A stretch of 64,000 nucleotides of DNA from Charina bottae (taxonomy: Eukaryota; Chordata; Lepidosauria; Squamata; Charinaidae): the NCBI GenBank assembly GCA_023362775.1, contig JALMGJ010000004.1, positions 35,766,929-35,830,928 of the forward strand. The letters are read 5' to 3'. Below are positions 20,413 to 31,307 of the stretch, one piece after another. The position numbers were made by a program, and so were the translations under genes. The notes under the pieces were generated by a model. That model saw only the letters and a list, made by a program, of their open reading frames with translations, was not told the DNA's origin and ran no database searches. Numbering within the stretch: the stretch's first letter is position 1; each line of letters opens with the position of its first letter.

Positions 20413-21369
20413 CTATAATCTTTCAACTTTGATTTTCAGACCTTGATACTTTGTGATCTTCTCCAACTCCTTGTCTATTCTACTATCACCTGGTATTGCT
20501 ACATCAATTATCCACACTTTCTTCTTTTCAACCAGAGTTAAATCTGGTGTGTTATGCACCAAGACTTTATCAGTTTGTATTCGGAAATCCCACAATATTT
20601 TAACCTGCTCATTTTCAACTACTTTTTCAACTATATGTTACCACCAATTTTTCATTACTGGCAAATGATAATTTTTACACATGTTCCAGTGAATCATTTT
20701 GGCGACTGTGTTACGTTGTTGTTTATAGTCAGTTTGTGCGATCATCTTGCATGATCTGAGTATATGATCTGCTGTTTTTTCTGCTTCTTTGCACAATCTG
20801 CACTTTGAATCATTTGATGATTTTTCAATTCTGGCCTTGATTGCATTCATTCAAATAGCTTGCTCTTGAGCAGCCAATATCAAGCCTTCAGTTTCTTTTT
20901 TTAACGTTCCAGTTGTAAACCATTGCCAGGTTTTATCTTCATCTACTTTCCCCTCTATCTTTTGTAGAAATTGACCACGTAATGCTTTTCCTTGCCAGCA
21001 TTCTGTTTGAGTTTTTATTACATTATTTCGATATTCACGTTTTGTTTCTTGTTCATTCAGTAAGTTCCCATGTTTAACTTGCATCAGTGCTTGTTCTTGA
21101 CTGTCTTTTACATAGTCAGCGAATGCATGCTTTTCTTCTTCAACAGTTTGTTTGACTTGAAGTAAACCTCTGCCTCCATTTCTGTGGGGCAGGTATAATC
21201 TATCAATATCACTACGGGGATGTAATGCATAGTGAATAGTCATGAGTTTTCTTGTTTTCCAGTCCAAACTGTCCAGTTCAGCTTGTGTCCACTTAATAAT
21301 TCCAGCAGTGTATCGTATAACAGGTATGGCCCACATATTGATGGTTTTGATGGTGTTTCTACCATTCAA
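20413..21369 (-). pseudogene. R4 RT C-terminus, CCHC knuckle and restriction-like endonuclease
   Basis: One reading frame with in-frame stops at 20851 and 20638. Residues from 21369 give AIPVIRYTAGIIKWTQAELD and ..RKLMTIHYALHPRSDIDRLY, typical of the R4/R2 thumb region. From 20850 comes CRLCKE.EKTADHILRSC (a CCHC knuckle), then KILWDFRIQTDKV..HNTPDLTL..KKKVWIIDVAIPGD. The last segment is the PD..D/E-x-K-like catalytic core of the restriction-like endonuclease that nicks the target for reverse transcription. The 3' UTR follows the stop at 20413. Confidence 0.8.
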
Positions 21370-21606
21370 TTTTGCTTTAGCAGTTTTCTCACTCTTTGGA
21401 TGTATTATTTACTAATCACATTTTTAACTTGTCCATGCTTGATGTAATCCAACTGTAAAATGCCCAGATTCTTGTAGGCTTCATCCTGATGGCTCCTGAT
21501 GGTTTGGCCATTCAGCATTTCAATTCCATTACTGTTCGTGATTTTACCTCAATTTATTGCTACTGTAGCACGTTTCTCTAGGCCAAATTTCATTGCTATA
21601 TCTGTG

Positions 21607-21960
21607 CTAAAAAATTCTTACAGTATTTGTCAATGACTGGATTTTGATTTCTGATTTTCCATAAAGCTTCAGATCATTCATATACAGCAAATGTGAGGTT
21701 TTATTAGCATTTTTTGCTGTTTGATAGCCAAGATTTGTTTTCTTCAAGATCACTGAATGTGGGATCATAGCAATGACAAATAATAAGGGTGATAATGAGT
21801 TACCCTGGAAGACGCCTCTCCTAGTGTTGACAAGCCCATATTTTTCATTTCCAACCCCCAATTCTGTCTTCCACTGCTTCATTATTTTTTCTAAAAACAT
21901 TCTAATGTTTTTACTGACACCAGTTGTTTCCATGGATGTCTCCTTTATGCAATACTTCAT
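21607..21960 (-). pseudogene. R4 reverse transcriptase fragment with mutated active site
   Basis: Same frame as the downstream endonuclease. GVFQGNSLSPLLFVIAMIP is motif B (canonical GxFQGDxLSPLLF, Asp to Asn). HLLYMNDLKLYGKS is motif C (canonical MDD, first Asp to Asn, at about 21670-21690). The catalytic YxDD is therefore broken. RT motifs 1-A, expected between 22049 and 21960, are missing (about 0.5 kb deleted). Confidence 0.8.
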
Positions 21961-22048
21961 TAAGCTGTTTAGCTGTAATTGAATGTAAGCTAGTCAGATA
22001 TTTGAGTCAACAGCCATGCAATTGATCATTTCCAGGAGATATCCAGTT

Positions 22049-22672
22049 TTAAATCCTTTTCATTTGATTTTTAACAATTTCTGCTCTCACTATTAGTTCT
22101 TCCATTTGAGTTTTATTAAATTCATCTTCACATTCTTTTATCCATTCAGCATTTTTATTATATTTTTTTTGAGTTTCCCATGGATCTTTCCAAAACTGGA
22201 TTGTTTCATTTTTGTTTGGTTTTCCATTTTCAGAATTTCTATTGCCATTTATACTTTGGTAGAATTGCCTCTGGTCTGATTGAAATAGCTGATTTTGCTT
22301 AAATCGGATGATTTGTGCCTCATAGTGTTCAATTTTCCCAGCTATTGCTGTTATTTGTTGCTTTACGGTTTCCAAAGCTCCTTCATTTTTTCTGGTGCTA
22401 AGCCAATACTTTTTTATTAGGCTTGCCTTGATCCTTACATTCTTCAATTTTTGCTCTTTCATGTTCTTTAAATTACTCACATCTGATTTTAATTTCTTTA
22501 TCTTGGCCTCCATTCTGATCTTCCACTTTGGGATTGAATATGATTTTGCTTTTGGTTTTCTAATTTTAATACCCAGTTCTTCAGTGACCACCACTGCTGT
22601 ACTGTAGGCAAGCTGATTGGTCTGTTCAATAGATGTTATTTTAATCCTTGCAAACGTTTTATTCACATCCAT
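22049..22672 (-). pseudogene. R4 N-terminal linker region
   Basis: A 207-codon frame, lysine-rich and probably coiled-coil (KIRMEAKIKKLKSDVSNLKN.., ..KQQITAIAGKIEHYEAQI), followed by F..DQRQFYQSING and ..IQFWKDPWE. This block sits upstream of the RT in R4-type elements. It lies in a different frame from the RT fragment, so an indel accompanies the RT deletion. Confidence 0.65.
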
Positions 22673-22751
22673 TATAGGTGCCAGGTCTGGGCACTACTTT
22701 CAGTGCTGGCAGTCTTTGTCTTTCTACTGGTAATTGTGCATATGCCATAAT

Positions 22752-22946
22752 TTACTCTTTTAATTCTTCTTGTTGGGGGGTCAGTTCATAGGTTGTTTCA
22801 GTGCTGACCTGTACTGGTTCTATCATTACTTCTTCTAAGTTATCATTTCTGTAGTTCATATCAGCTGTTTCCTCTATATTTCCAATTGTTATCTGAGTTT
22901 CTTCTACTATTCTATTGTTTTTGGGTCTTCCATTTTCACAATTTTT
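22752..22946 (-). pseudogene. R4 N-terminal fragment (3' side of L1 insertion)
   Basis: Reads NCENGRPKNNRIVEETQITI..ELTPQQEELKE. It continues without loss into EILRDEELEEIQKNCENG on the other side of the L1 (25087-25140), which proves that the L1 is a clean insertion. Confidence 0.6.
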
Positions 22947-22948
22947 CT

Positions 22949-25066
22949 TTTTTTTATTTTTTTTATAAGTTTTATTAATTTTAAAATACACATTAAAAGC
23001 TAATACAAAAGAAAAGAAATAGAAATACAAAGTAAGAAAAGGGAAAAGAAAAAGTGAAGTCAAAAAATAACAAACAAGAAAAAATATAGAAAATAGATGT
23101 CCTCCAATTTATCCTTGAACTTTAAGTACAACAATTAACTTTAAATGTTAGTCCTTAATACAATACACAGAAACTTTTCTTTGTCATATACCCTTTGATT
23201 TCTCTAATCCAATCTTCTGTTCTTCATATAGATTTCGCCTTTCTTGATATCTTCCAACAATCCATCTCTGGTTTCTACTCCTTAGAATAGTAATCAAATG
23301 TTCGTTGTTGCATCAATTAAATGTTTTCCATTTGCTCTTTCCATTTTTACATCTATATTTATATCTTCAATAAAGTCCAATTAGTATAGCAAATAAAGGC
23401 CTTATCTACGTCTAATAAAATACAGTATATTCTGTTCATGTTATGACTATATATTCCATTAATACATAATCTAACATATTACATAACATAATACATAATA
23501 TAGCAAAAATACAAAACCTAACATAACATATAACCTAATACATACAACATATTCTTGTAATAACCTACATTCTAATTCCATCTCATCATCTCATTGTCTT
23601 CTCATAAATGTGTCTCCAGAAAGAGTAATATATAATATCAACATATTTATTTATAATCTTGTATCTTACACTTAAAATATCATGTTTTTATGCATCTGTA
23701 TATTTCTCATATCTGTGCTTACTCTGTGTACAATACCAAATCCACATTTTCATTCACCTTGCATTCCAAGTCAATATCAATAAATCTCCTGTTTAGGTTA
23801 TGCCAATATCACAATATGCAACTTGTTTATTTCTGTAACTCATGTGGGATATCAAAATGTTTATTTTGCCATATCTATCAATTTGCATATTAAAATCTTC
23901 CTGTCTCAGCTGCCACAATGTATTTATGCCCAAACATTTAATAGACCACTTCCTGTAAGATATCATAATCTTCTTCTGTACCAATACATTCAAAGTCCTC
24001 TTTCCCTGTTTCTCTACTGGTTCGAAAGATCTTTCCTCTGTTTCTAAATCTGTCCCTTGTACCTTCTGTTCCTGAGCCACCAAAACTATTAATATACGTT
24101 CTATGGATTTCTTAATTTGCAAAAAAATTTTGCTGGTTTCTTCCTTAAAATCCTGAAGTACTGTGAGAAAGGCCATTATTTATTGTTCAAAGCGTAATCA
24201 ACTGCCGTAGACAAAACAAAAAAAATTTCTCAGGGAGCAAGGAACAGCTGTTCTATTATTTATCAATAATGTCTATTTCTTTAAGTAAGAAAAGCTTTTA
24301 AAGTAAGAGATGAAAAAATTCCACAGAGCAGTATTTCAAACAGTTTGTAAAGGGAAAGATGAAAGTATATTCCAAATGAAAAATAGTCCTTTCTAAAAAA
24401 AAATAGAAAAGGAGAAAAAAAAAGGTAGAGAGGCACACACTCTCCACACTTTATTCTTTATTCTTCTTTATTCTTCAGGCTGCAAGCCGCTTAACCCAAA
24501 CAAACAATTTCTCAAAAGTCAGTAAGTTTGTCGAGTGAGAAATACCAACAAAGTCTCTTAAGTCCCAATTTCTCTGATACAAAAGAAAGGCAGAAAAATA
24601 CAAAACTTGTTCACTATGTTGCCAAAATAAAATCTAACAAACTTCCACCAAAATTAATTATAGCAAAGAAAACACAAAATTAGCCAACACCTTGAACGAA
24701 CGAAGTCCAAAGATAAATTTTAGAATAATAAAAATGTACTAATCTAAAAAGAAAACTAATATAAGGTGATCTAAAAGCTGGCTGTCACTCTTGTGTCTCC
24801 CAAGAGACTTACTGTTCTCTGCAGAGCTAGAATCCTCTTTCGGCCATTTCATTGCAACCCCCGTTCTTCTCCGCGGTGGAAACAACAAAGAAAAACAGGA
24901 GTGAGCAATTCCAATGGCTCTGTGAGCAATCTTCTGGTTCCCCCTTCTCCAGGGGGAAACTTCAGTGGTCCGTAGACCCCTGCAAACAAGATAGAAAGTT
25001 AGCCAGGTCTCAGAGCTCAGAGCTCTGAGAAACTCTGACTTGTCGAGCTGCCAGCCAGGCTTGGAG
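22949..25066 (-). mobile_element. L1-type insertion lacking ORF2, with poly(A) and 20-bp target duplication
   Basis: Flanked by a perfect 20-bp repeat TCCATTTTCACAATTTTTCT (22929-22948, 25067-25086). On the minus strand it starts with a 5' UTR-like block (25066-24200), has an ORF1-like remnant (24176-23793), then an AT-rich 3' UTR ending TTAATAAAACTTATAAAAAAAATAAAAAAAA. No endonuclease or RT motif is visible. Perfect duplication and poly(A) indicate L1-type retrotransposition, younger than the R4 host. Confidence 0.85.
23793..24176 (-). pseudogene. L1 ORF1-like remnant
   Basis: A 127-codon frame starting at ATG: MAFLTVLQDFKEETSKIFLQ then an acidic and basic, possibly coiled-coil stretch (..QEQKVQGTDLETEERSFEPV..). 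The position after the 5' UTR and the composition suggest the N-terminus of an L1 ORF1p (RNA-binding chaperone). The RRM and C-terminal domain are not recognisable, so it is truncated or rearranged. Confidence 0.4.
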
Positions 25067-25560
25067 TCCATTTTCACAATTTTTCTGAATCTCTTCCAGT
25101 TCTTCATCCCTTAATATTTCATTCCTGGTAATGAATCTCCCTTGATCTCTTAATCGTTGTTCAGTAATATTTGAGTCTGGATAAATTCCTTTCCATAGTT
25201 CAAATATTCGCTATAAGTAACCCTGCTTTGTTGGTTCCAATTTATAATAGCAGGCAATAATGGTGCGGTTTTCAAACACAGTATAGTTTTGCCTTGTCTG
25301 TGGTTGTTATTCTTCCAGTAATCCTACAGGGCTAAACCCTGGTTGTGGAGTTCTCTTCGATTGGTAAACCCTGGTTGCCCAGCCATAGCTCCTGAGTCCC
25401 ATTGCCAACTTGTCAACAGATGCCCAGTAACTCTAACACCTGACATGGTCCTTGTTGACCCTGGCAACAACCGATCCATTATAGGATTATTTTTGTCATT
25501 GTTGTTGTTGTTACCCAAGGCTGTTGTCAGGACACTTAGATAATTAAACCCGTGCAATAT

Positions 25561-26490
25561 TAGCCACCCTGATGAAACATCCATTTTCAAAAGCAGCATG
25601 TATCTATCATTTACTGGACACTAATGATAAGAAGTACTATTGTCTCCATGCCCTGCTACATTGGCTTCTCCAAAATATGTAGCACCAGAAACATTTTGAA
25701 CATAAAGCCCTCTTTTTATCTGAGCATTCTCCTCACTCCCAATGTCACAAAGTTTCCAGCACTCCCTTTTCATTTGCTCTGTTCAAATACAGTTTTTTCT
25801 TTCCCTATCCAAAGAAAGTCACGGGGTCCAGAAACTTCAGAAGAACTTTGAAACTTGCTGCTTTTCGTACTACTATAACCATCCTCTCCCACTGGTCAAC
25901 ATTTTCCACAATTCCCTTCAGTCCATTTCTTGTATCATGCTAGCAACCTTTTCCCCACAGCCCGCTGCTTGCTCTTCGGCTTTTGCCACTACCTGCATAC
26001 TAACACTGTCTATTTGTCTCTTCAGACTTTATATCCAAGGCCTGGATGATACCATCAAATCATGTCTCTTGCACATATACATGCAGATTTTATTTACAAT
26101 GCTCTGCAGCTAAATAACATTCCTCTGGGGTTGACCACAAAACCCATCAGATTAATATTCTGTATTGTTCTAACTCTTGTTAGTGGCAAATTATTTTACT
26201 CCTTGCATGATGAGGAGTACATATATAAACTGAGGACATATTTGGATGGGACAATGTTTAAATTTGGAATACATCCCTGACATTTCCAATTCATGCAGAC
26301 ACTGACCTATTTCATATCATGCTAAATCATAGTTGATTAACCATGGTTTTCTGAATAAGTGATGGCTGGGTCATTAATCATGGTTTATAAACCAAAATGG
26401 CTGGATCTAAAGCATGATTGTAATCACCAAGTACTGAGAATGCAGACCTGAACCATAACCTTGATAAGCTAGACACTCTTGTAACCAGCC
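25561..26490. other. Non-coding stretch; contains an ACCATGGTTT-type dispersed block
   Basis: No gene seen. At 26320-26410 an AT-rich block with GATTAACCATGGTTTTC and ATCATGGTTTATAAACC resembles similar blocks near 28400-28480, 50860-50945 and 54600-54720. They look like remnants of one dispersed element I cannot name. Confidence 0.4.
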
Positions 26491-26520
26491 AAAATAAAAT
26501 AAAATAAAATAAAATAAATA
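26491..26520. repeat. (AAAAT)n microsatellite
   Basis: Six AAAAT units. Confidence 0.9.
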
Positions 26521-26616
26521 CTGTATATTCCAATTCTTATGTGTATCTTTTCCTGGAACAGAGCATTTTTTTTAAAAAAGTACTAGAGATAGCTAAACAT
26601 TTACTATCATCCAAAT

Positions 26617-26676
26617 TATTTATTTATTTTCTATAAATAACTCAAGGTGGTGAACATACCTAATACTCCTTCTTAG
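26617..26676 (-). mobile_element. 3' end of LINE-tail MIR/CORE-like SINE
   Basis: Only the tail portion is present on the minus strand (..AGGTATGTTCACCACCTTGAGTTATTTATAGAAAATAAATAAAT), matching the tails at 29004 and 38761. Confidence 0.7.
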
Positions 26677-26689
26677 CTGCATTATTTTA

Positions 26690-29003
26690 TGTCACAAACT
26701 CCTTGAAAAGTACAATACAAACTACAAAAGTTTAATGTTCTTCTTATATTTTAAATATAATTTCAGATTATATTTAAAATAAAATGTGGTCATTTATTTC
26801 TTCAAGTAATATAGCTATATTCTCTGTTAAGGGAGATCCCAGTCTTTTGTGTTCACTGTTTTATTTTGAACTCCTTTACTAAAGGCTTAAGGAAAGAGAT
26901 TAGTTCACTTGTTAATTGTATTGTTGGTTCTGTGATCCTATGAAAACCTCCTGAAGTCTGCATGCAAAACCAATGAGGTAGAACATGTTTGACAAGCTTA
27001 GTTCCAACATGACCAATGTAGCAGGAAAAGTTTTCAAAATCATTCTCTCTCTTATGTAACAATAGCATATACAAATGTTTACAAGAGGATTAAAAACTGC
27101 TTCACTGAATTGCCTCAAATATTGTTTTGCTAAAAAAAAATGAAAAATGACATCCAAATAACAAAACTTTTAGTTGATCTTCTTTCCAACTTATATCTTC
27201 ACAACTTATTATATTTTTCTTACTTTGTATGTTTTTTTAAAAGATGTATGCAATTACAATTGATTTTATTTTTAAAAAATCAGCAAGTTCACATAAGTAG
27301 TACCTATTTGCAACCTGCCCAATTACAACAATAAGAAAAAAAATCTTCTACAAACCAGAAACCTTAGCACCTGGTAATTAAAATTGCTAATCACCAGCAA
27401 TTATCTGGCAGAGCTTTATAGCCAAGTAAAACAGTTTGACCCTTTGCCCATCGAAAGAAGAATGTTTGCTGTCTATTGATAAGCAGTAAGGCAAAGCTGT
27501 GTTTGGTTCCCATCCATTCACTGGCTACTAATAGGACATCAACAAAAGGGCTGACATCTGTGTCAGAATACTTATAACCAGGCCAGGTCTAAGAACCCAG
27601 GTGTGAAGGGTTCCTGCCAAAGGTCTACAGGAAAGAGGGGGGAGGAGTGCTAAAAAATGAAATAGCTGTTACCATTCAGAGCCAAGACTTTTAGAAATTA
27701 ATTGCAAATCAGACTCCCAAGTTGGTATCCTGGCTAATGTACTACAATTGTTTGGGGAGTGAACAGTTGTTTGGATGGAAAAGTATTTTAAATAAATTAT
27801 TTTTAAAAGGGCACAAGTTTAAGAGAAACCAACAAAGTAGATGAAGATTGTATGAAACTGTCAGGCATTTTTTCCATATTCCACTCAGATATTTCCAGTT
27901 CTCTGCCATTATTATGCAAAGAAAAAAATAATAATTTCTGACATATTGGCTGGATGTTATCATACAAAAAAAATCGTAAAGCAGCCAAGAAGTAGAATAA
28001 TAGAAAACTCTTCTACTGGGACATTATTACATTTGTGGCCTGTATTTCTGAAGGAAATTGCTTGTCAAACTCTAAAAGCTACTGAAGAAATTTGTCAGAT
28101 GGTTGCAAACAAGTCACTTAAAGTTCCCAAGCTCTATGGTCCCTCCTCTGGGACTGATTCTTTTTTAAAAAAAAATAAAGTAAGTCTTCAAAGATTCTGT
28201 GAGAAAATGAAGCTAAAACTCTTATGATAAAGCAACCCTCTCCAACATAATGCTCTTCAGATGTACTGGAGAAAAGTATCTATAATTTTGAGTCAGTGAA
28301 ACACTGCCTGAGAATCACTGGAGCTATAATCTAGCTTGTCTGGAATTTGCCAAGTTAGGAAAGACTGTGACTCTGTTCATGCAATTTGCCATAATATAGT
28401 TTGATTGGCTTTAGTTTAATGTGTTGTGTGCATCCAGTCACTATGGTTTATTCAGTAAGCCATAGTTAAACTAACAAAGCCTTCTTGTGATATATGAACT
28501 GAGTCAATTATATGAAAGAGATTAAATAAATCCCACGGGAAAGGATGACACCAAAATTGAGAAGATACCAGGGATGGCTGCTAAGCTGTTTCCAACATGC
28601 TTTTTCATTCTTTCCTCTTTCGCTTATCATACCCACTGTTTCCTCTTTCACTTATCATACCCCCATGACATTTGCTGTCCATTTACAGAGAAATGCAATA
28701 TAGTGTTATCGAGCTAGAGTTTTAGTTCCATGAAGTGAGGGGTGAGAATTTATGGTCCTACAAATTATTGCTGAACTACAGTTCCCAGCGCTCCAGTCAG
28801 TATGACCAATGGTGAATGCTACAAACTAGAAAAAAATATAGTTTAAACCTCATGATAGATCCCTTCTAGGATTCTCGGTAAGAGATAATTATGATAGCTG
28901 TTGCTAGTCAGGCCAAACCTCTTGATCCACCCTAGTTTGCCTAAAAATAGAAAGGAAGATTCTTTGGATCTTCCAGCTCAATGCCCAGCAATAACACTCA
29001 AAT
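26690..29003. other. Non-coding stretch with one CNE-like block
   Basis: No gene or young repeat recognised. The block at 27360-27600 has dense TAATTA/ATTA words (see findings). The 93-codon ORF at 27946-28227 has no recognisable domain. Confidence 0.45.
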
Positions 29004-29256
29004 ATTTATTTATTTGTTTTATTTATTTTCTATCCCGCCTTTATTATTTTTTTATAAATAACTCAAGGCGGTGAACATAGAAAATACTCCTTTCTCCTCC
29101 TATTTTCCCCACAACAACCACCTTGTGAGGTGAATTGGGCTGAATGTGTGTGACTGGCCCAAGGTCACCCAGCTGGCTTTCGTGCCTAAGGTGGGACTAG
29201 AACTCTCAAACTCCTGGTTTCTAGCCCGTTGCCTTAACCACTAGACCAAACTGGCT
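29004..29256 (-). mobile_element. MIR/CORE-like SINE, LINE-tail type, near full length
   Basis: Minus strand: AGCCAGTTTGGTCTAGTGG (A-box region), GTTCTAGTCCCACC (B-box region), AAAGCCAGCTGGGTGACCTT, CTCACAAGGTGGTTGTTGTG, then the tail CACCGCCTTGAGTTATTTAT..AAAGGCGGGATAGAAAATAAAT. About 250 bp. Confidence 0.85.
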
Positions 29257-29572
29257 AATCTTGTGCCAACCTTGAAACACAAGGGATACCTGCACAATCA
29301 TAAAGATTTTTTATGTGGAAAAACTTTTAATTCCATTTTTTAAAAACCAATGAAGCCAAACCTCTAGATATAAAAAGGAGCTAATTAGAAAAAGAAGGAT
29401 CCTCGGGAAAGGAACATAATAATCACGCACATAGAATTCCAAGTAAAATCAAAATAGTCAGCTTAACTAAACTAATTCCTTGTTTACGCAAATCCTTGGG
29501 TTCCTGTGTCTGTTCAGAGTTTATTGCAGAGAGGGTGGTTGAGCCTCTTGTTTTAATATCATTCACCTTTCA

Positions 29573-29690
29573 GAGAATCATAGAGTTGAATGGAACTATT
29601 TAGACCCTGAATCCAACCTCCTGCTCAGTGCAGGAATCCATGTTAGACATCCCTAACAGATAGTTGTCTAGCCTCTGTTTGAACACACCC
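29573..29690 (-). mobile_element. CR1-type LINE 3' end
   Basis: Plus strand reads AGAATCATAGAGTTGAATGG..CTATTTAGACC..AATCCAACCTCCTGC, the complement of the classic amniote CR1 3' end that finishes ..ATTCTATGATTCT. Short, 5'-truncated and diverged. Confidence 0.65.
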
Positions 29691-29710
29691 ATCATCACTC
29701 TGGGCAAATG

Positions 29711-29768
29711 ATCCATCCATCATCCATCCATCCATCCATCCATCCATCCATCCATCCATCCATCCATC
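29711..29768. repeat. (ATCC)n microsatellite
   Basis: About fourteen CATC units. The next element inserted at its edge. Confidence 0.95.
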
Positions 29769-29773
29769 TATCT

Positions 29774-30049
29774 CAGTGCTTTCCAAACTGCCGCCGTTGG
29801 CAACACACCAACAGCGGCAGCGGCAGCGGCGCGGGGGGCATGCGGCAGCGGCACCGGCCTCGTTTTCCGCTAAAACGCGAAAGCGCTGATGGCGCCCTGC
29901 TGCCATCGGCGCTGCCGCTGCCGTGCACACCGCTGCCATGCGCCCCCGCCATGCACGCCCCCGCCGCTGCTTCCAGGTCGTGTTGCAACACACTAAACTG
30001 TGTGTCGCGACACACTAAAGTGTCATGACACACAGTTTGGAAAGCTATG
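29774..30049. mobile_element. hAT-type MITE with CpG-rich core, 276 bp
   Basis: Ends CAGTGCTTTCCAAACT / AGTTTGGAAAGCTATG; target duplication ATCTATCT (29766-29773, 30050-30057), partly made from the neighbouring microsatellite. The interior is extremely GC- and CpG-rich (GGCAGCGGC repeats, CGCGAAAGCGCTGATGGCGC). Same subfamily as 6545-6818. The ORFs across it are composition artefacts. Confidence 0.87.
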
Positions 30050-30911
30050 ATCTATCTTAATGAACAGAGTCTCACATCCGGTGACCTGTGGTGCAGCACT
30101 CCCGAAAGCCGAAAGTGATTCCCGGATGACACACTCACCCCCATTTTACACAAGATTTTAAAACAGTAAGCTTCAGTTTATGACATGGCGGACTGAACAG
30201 CTGTGCCCGTGGGCTCAGGCAGGTTTTTCCTGAAGCCCAGGAGCGTTTTTCCAGAGAAAGGAAAACACTCAGAATCACCCCATCTGTCCTCCGGACGGCT
30301 GCTTGCAGCCAGAAGATTGCAAACAGCGTTCGTGCTCGACTGGTAAGAGCTAGCCGGGAAGCTGGGATGTCACAATTTTCCAAGCTGCGCTGTAGCCTTA
30401 AAGGGACACTAAGACCAGCCACCCCATTTCTAAATCACCCAATTTATATTTCTTTTAAGTATGCATACCCTAAGAGAGGCTTTCTACAGCAAGGAGAAGT
30501 GGGTTCTCTTGGTGCTTATTGTTATTTTGGGGATTAATTTTTTTAAAAAATTCTTTTTAAGTTTTGGACTTTGTTTTCCCTCCAAATATTAAGGAGGATT
30601 GAGAGTAAATAATTATCTCCCTGTTATTATTTTTGTACTAAATTTGAAGATATTAGCATTTTCCTACACGTTGAATCGGCTGTTTTGAACTTTCAGTTTT
30701 CTGCTTCTATTTTCCCTGGGGAACTGTCTGCATATCTCACTTTTGCTTATGTAAACACATTCCGGAATTCTTTCATATCTTCGACTTTCGCTGGTTAAGC
30801 TCCTAGGGGGCACCATAATCTACTGCGTGAGACATGGAGGATTTTAAACAGACTTTCTCTGACTTCCGCCAAAATTTTAAACAGATTCTTTCTGACTCCT
30901 ATTAAGTTTTT

Positions 30912-31298
30912 ATGCAAGGCATTCAGGACATTGTGGAAGATATGAGGTCTAAAATGTGTCATCTGGTTGGGGATGTCGTGGATGAAACTGAGGAATATAA
31001 TAGTGACAGAAATGTTTCTTCTAAGAGTGAGATTGGGATTTCTGTTGAAATGCTGGATGAAGGTCGGATAGTAAAATTGCAGAAATTTAAGGGAGAGAGC
31101 GAGTTGCAAGCCACAAGTGAAATTGATCTTCTGGTGGAACACCATGGAAAAGAAGGGGTTATTATGTATGGGAGGTCTCCTGAAGAGAAGTCAGAGTTTC
31201 TGAGGGGGGCAGTTGGGCTGTTTGGTTTTTTCAAGAGAAAAGCTCTGTGTGCACTGTGGGGATATGTAAATGTTCTGGTTTATTTTGAAGTGGGATAA
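30912..31298 (+). pseudogene. L1 ORF1-like remnant
   Basis: A 128-codon frame: MQGIQDIVEDMRSKMCHLVG, then an acidic serine-rich stretch, ending ..LWGYVNVLVYFEVG. Upstream in-frame remnants (MEDFKQTFSDFRQNFKQIL, around 30835) resemble the start of the other L1's frame. Likely the ORF1p N-terminus; the RNA-binding domains are not visible. Confidence 0.4.
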
Positions 31299-31307
31299 GG
31301 GTTTAAG

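Larger units (their letters stand above)
20150..25560 (-). mobile_element. R4-clade LINE, split by an L1 insertion
   Basis: On the minus strand, 5' to 3': N-terminal region (25560-25087, then 22946-22749 after the L1 insertion), a basic linker (22672-22049), a partial RT (21960-21607), an RT C-terminal region (21369-20851), a CCHC knuckle and a restriction-like endonuclease (20850-20413), a 3' UTR and an ATAAT-type tail at about 20150. Without the L1 and its duplication it is about 3.3 kb, shorter than full R4 elements because the RT fingers are deleted. R4 elements are known from other squamates such as Anolis. Confidence 0.8.

Noticed and set aside
29643..30033. Long overlapping ORFs on both strands
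   Set aside because: They translate the (ATCC)n microsatellite and the CpG-rich hAT MITE core.
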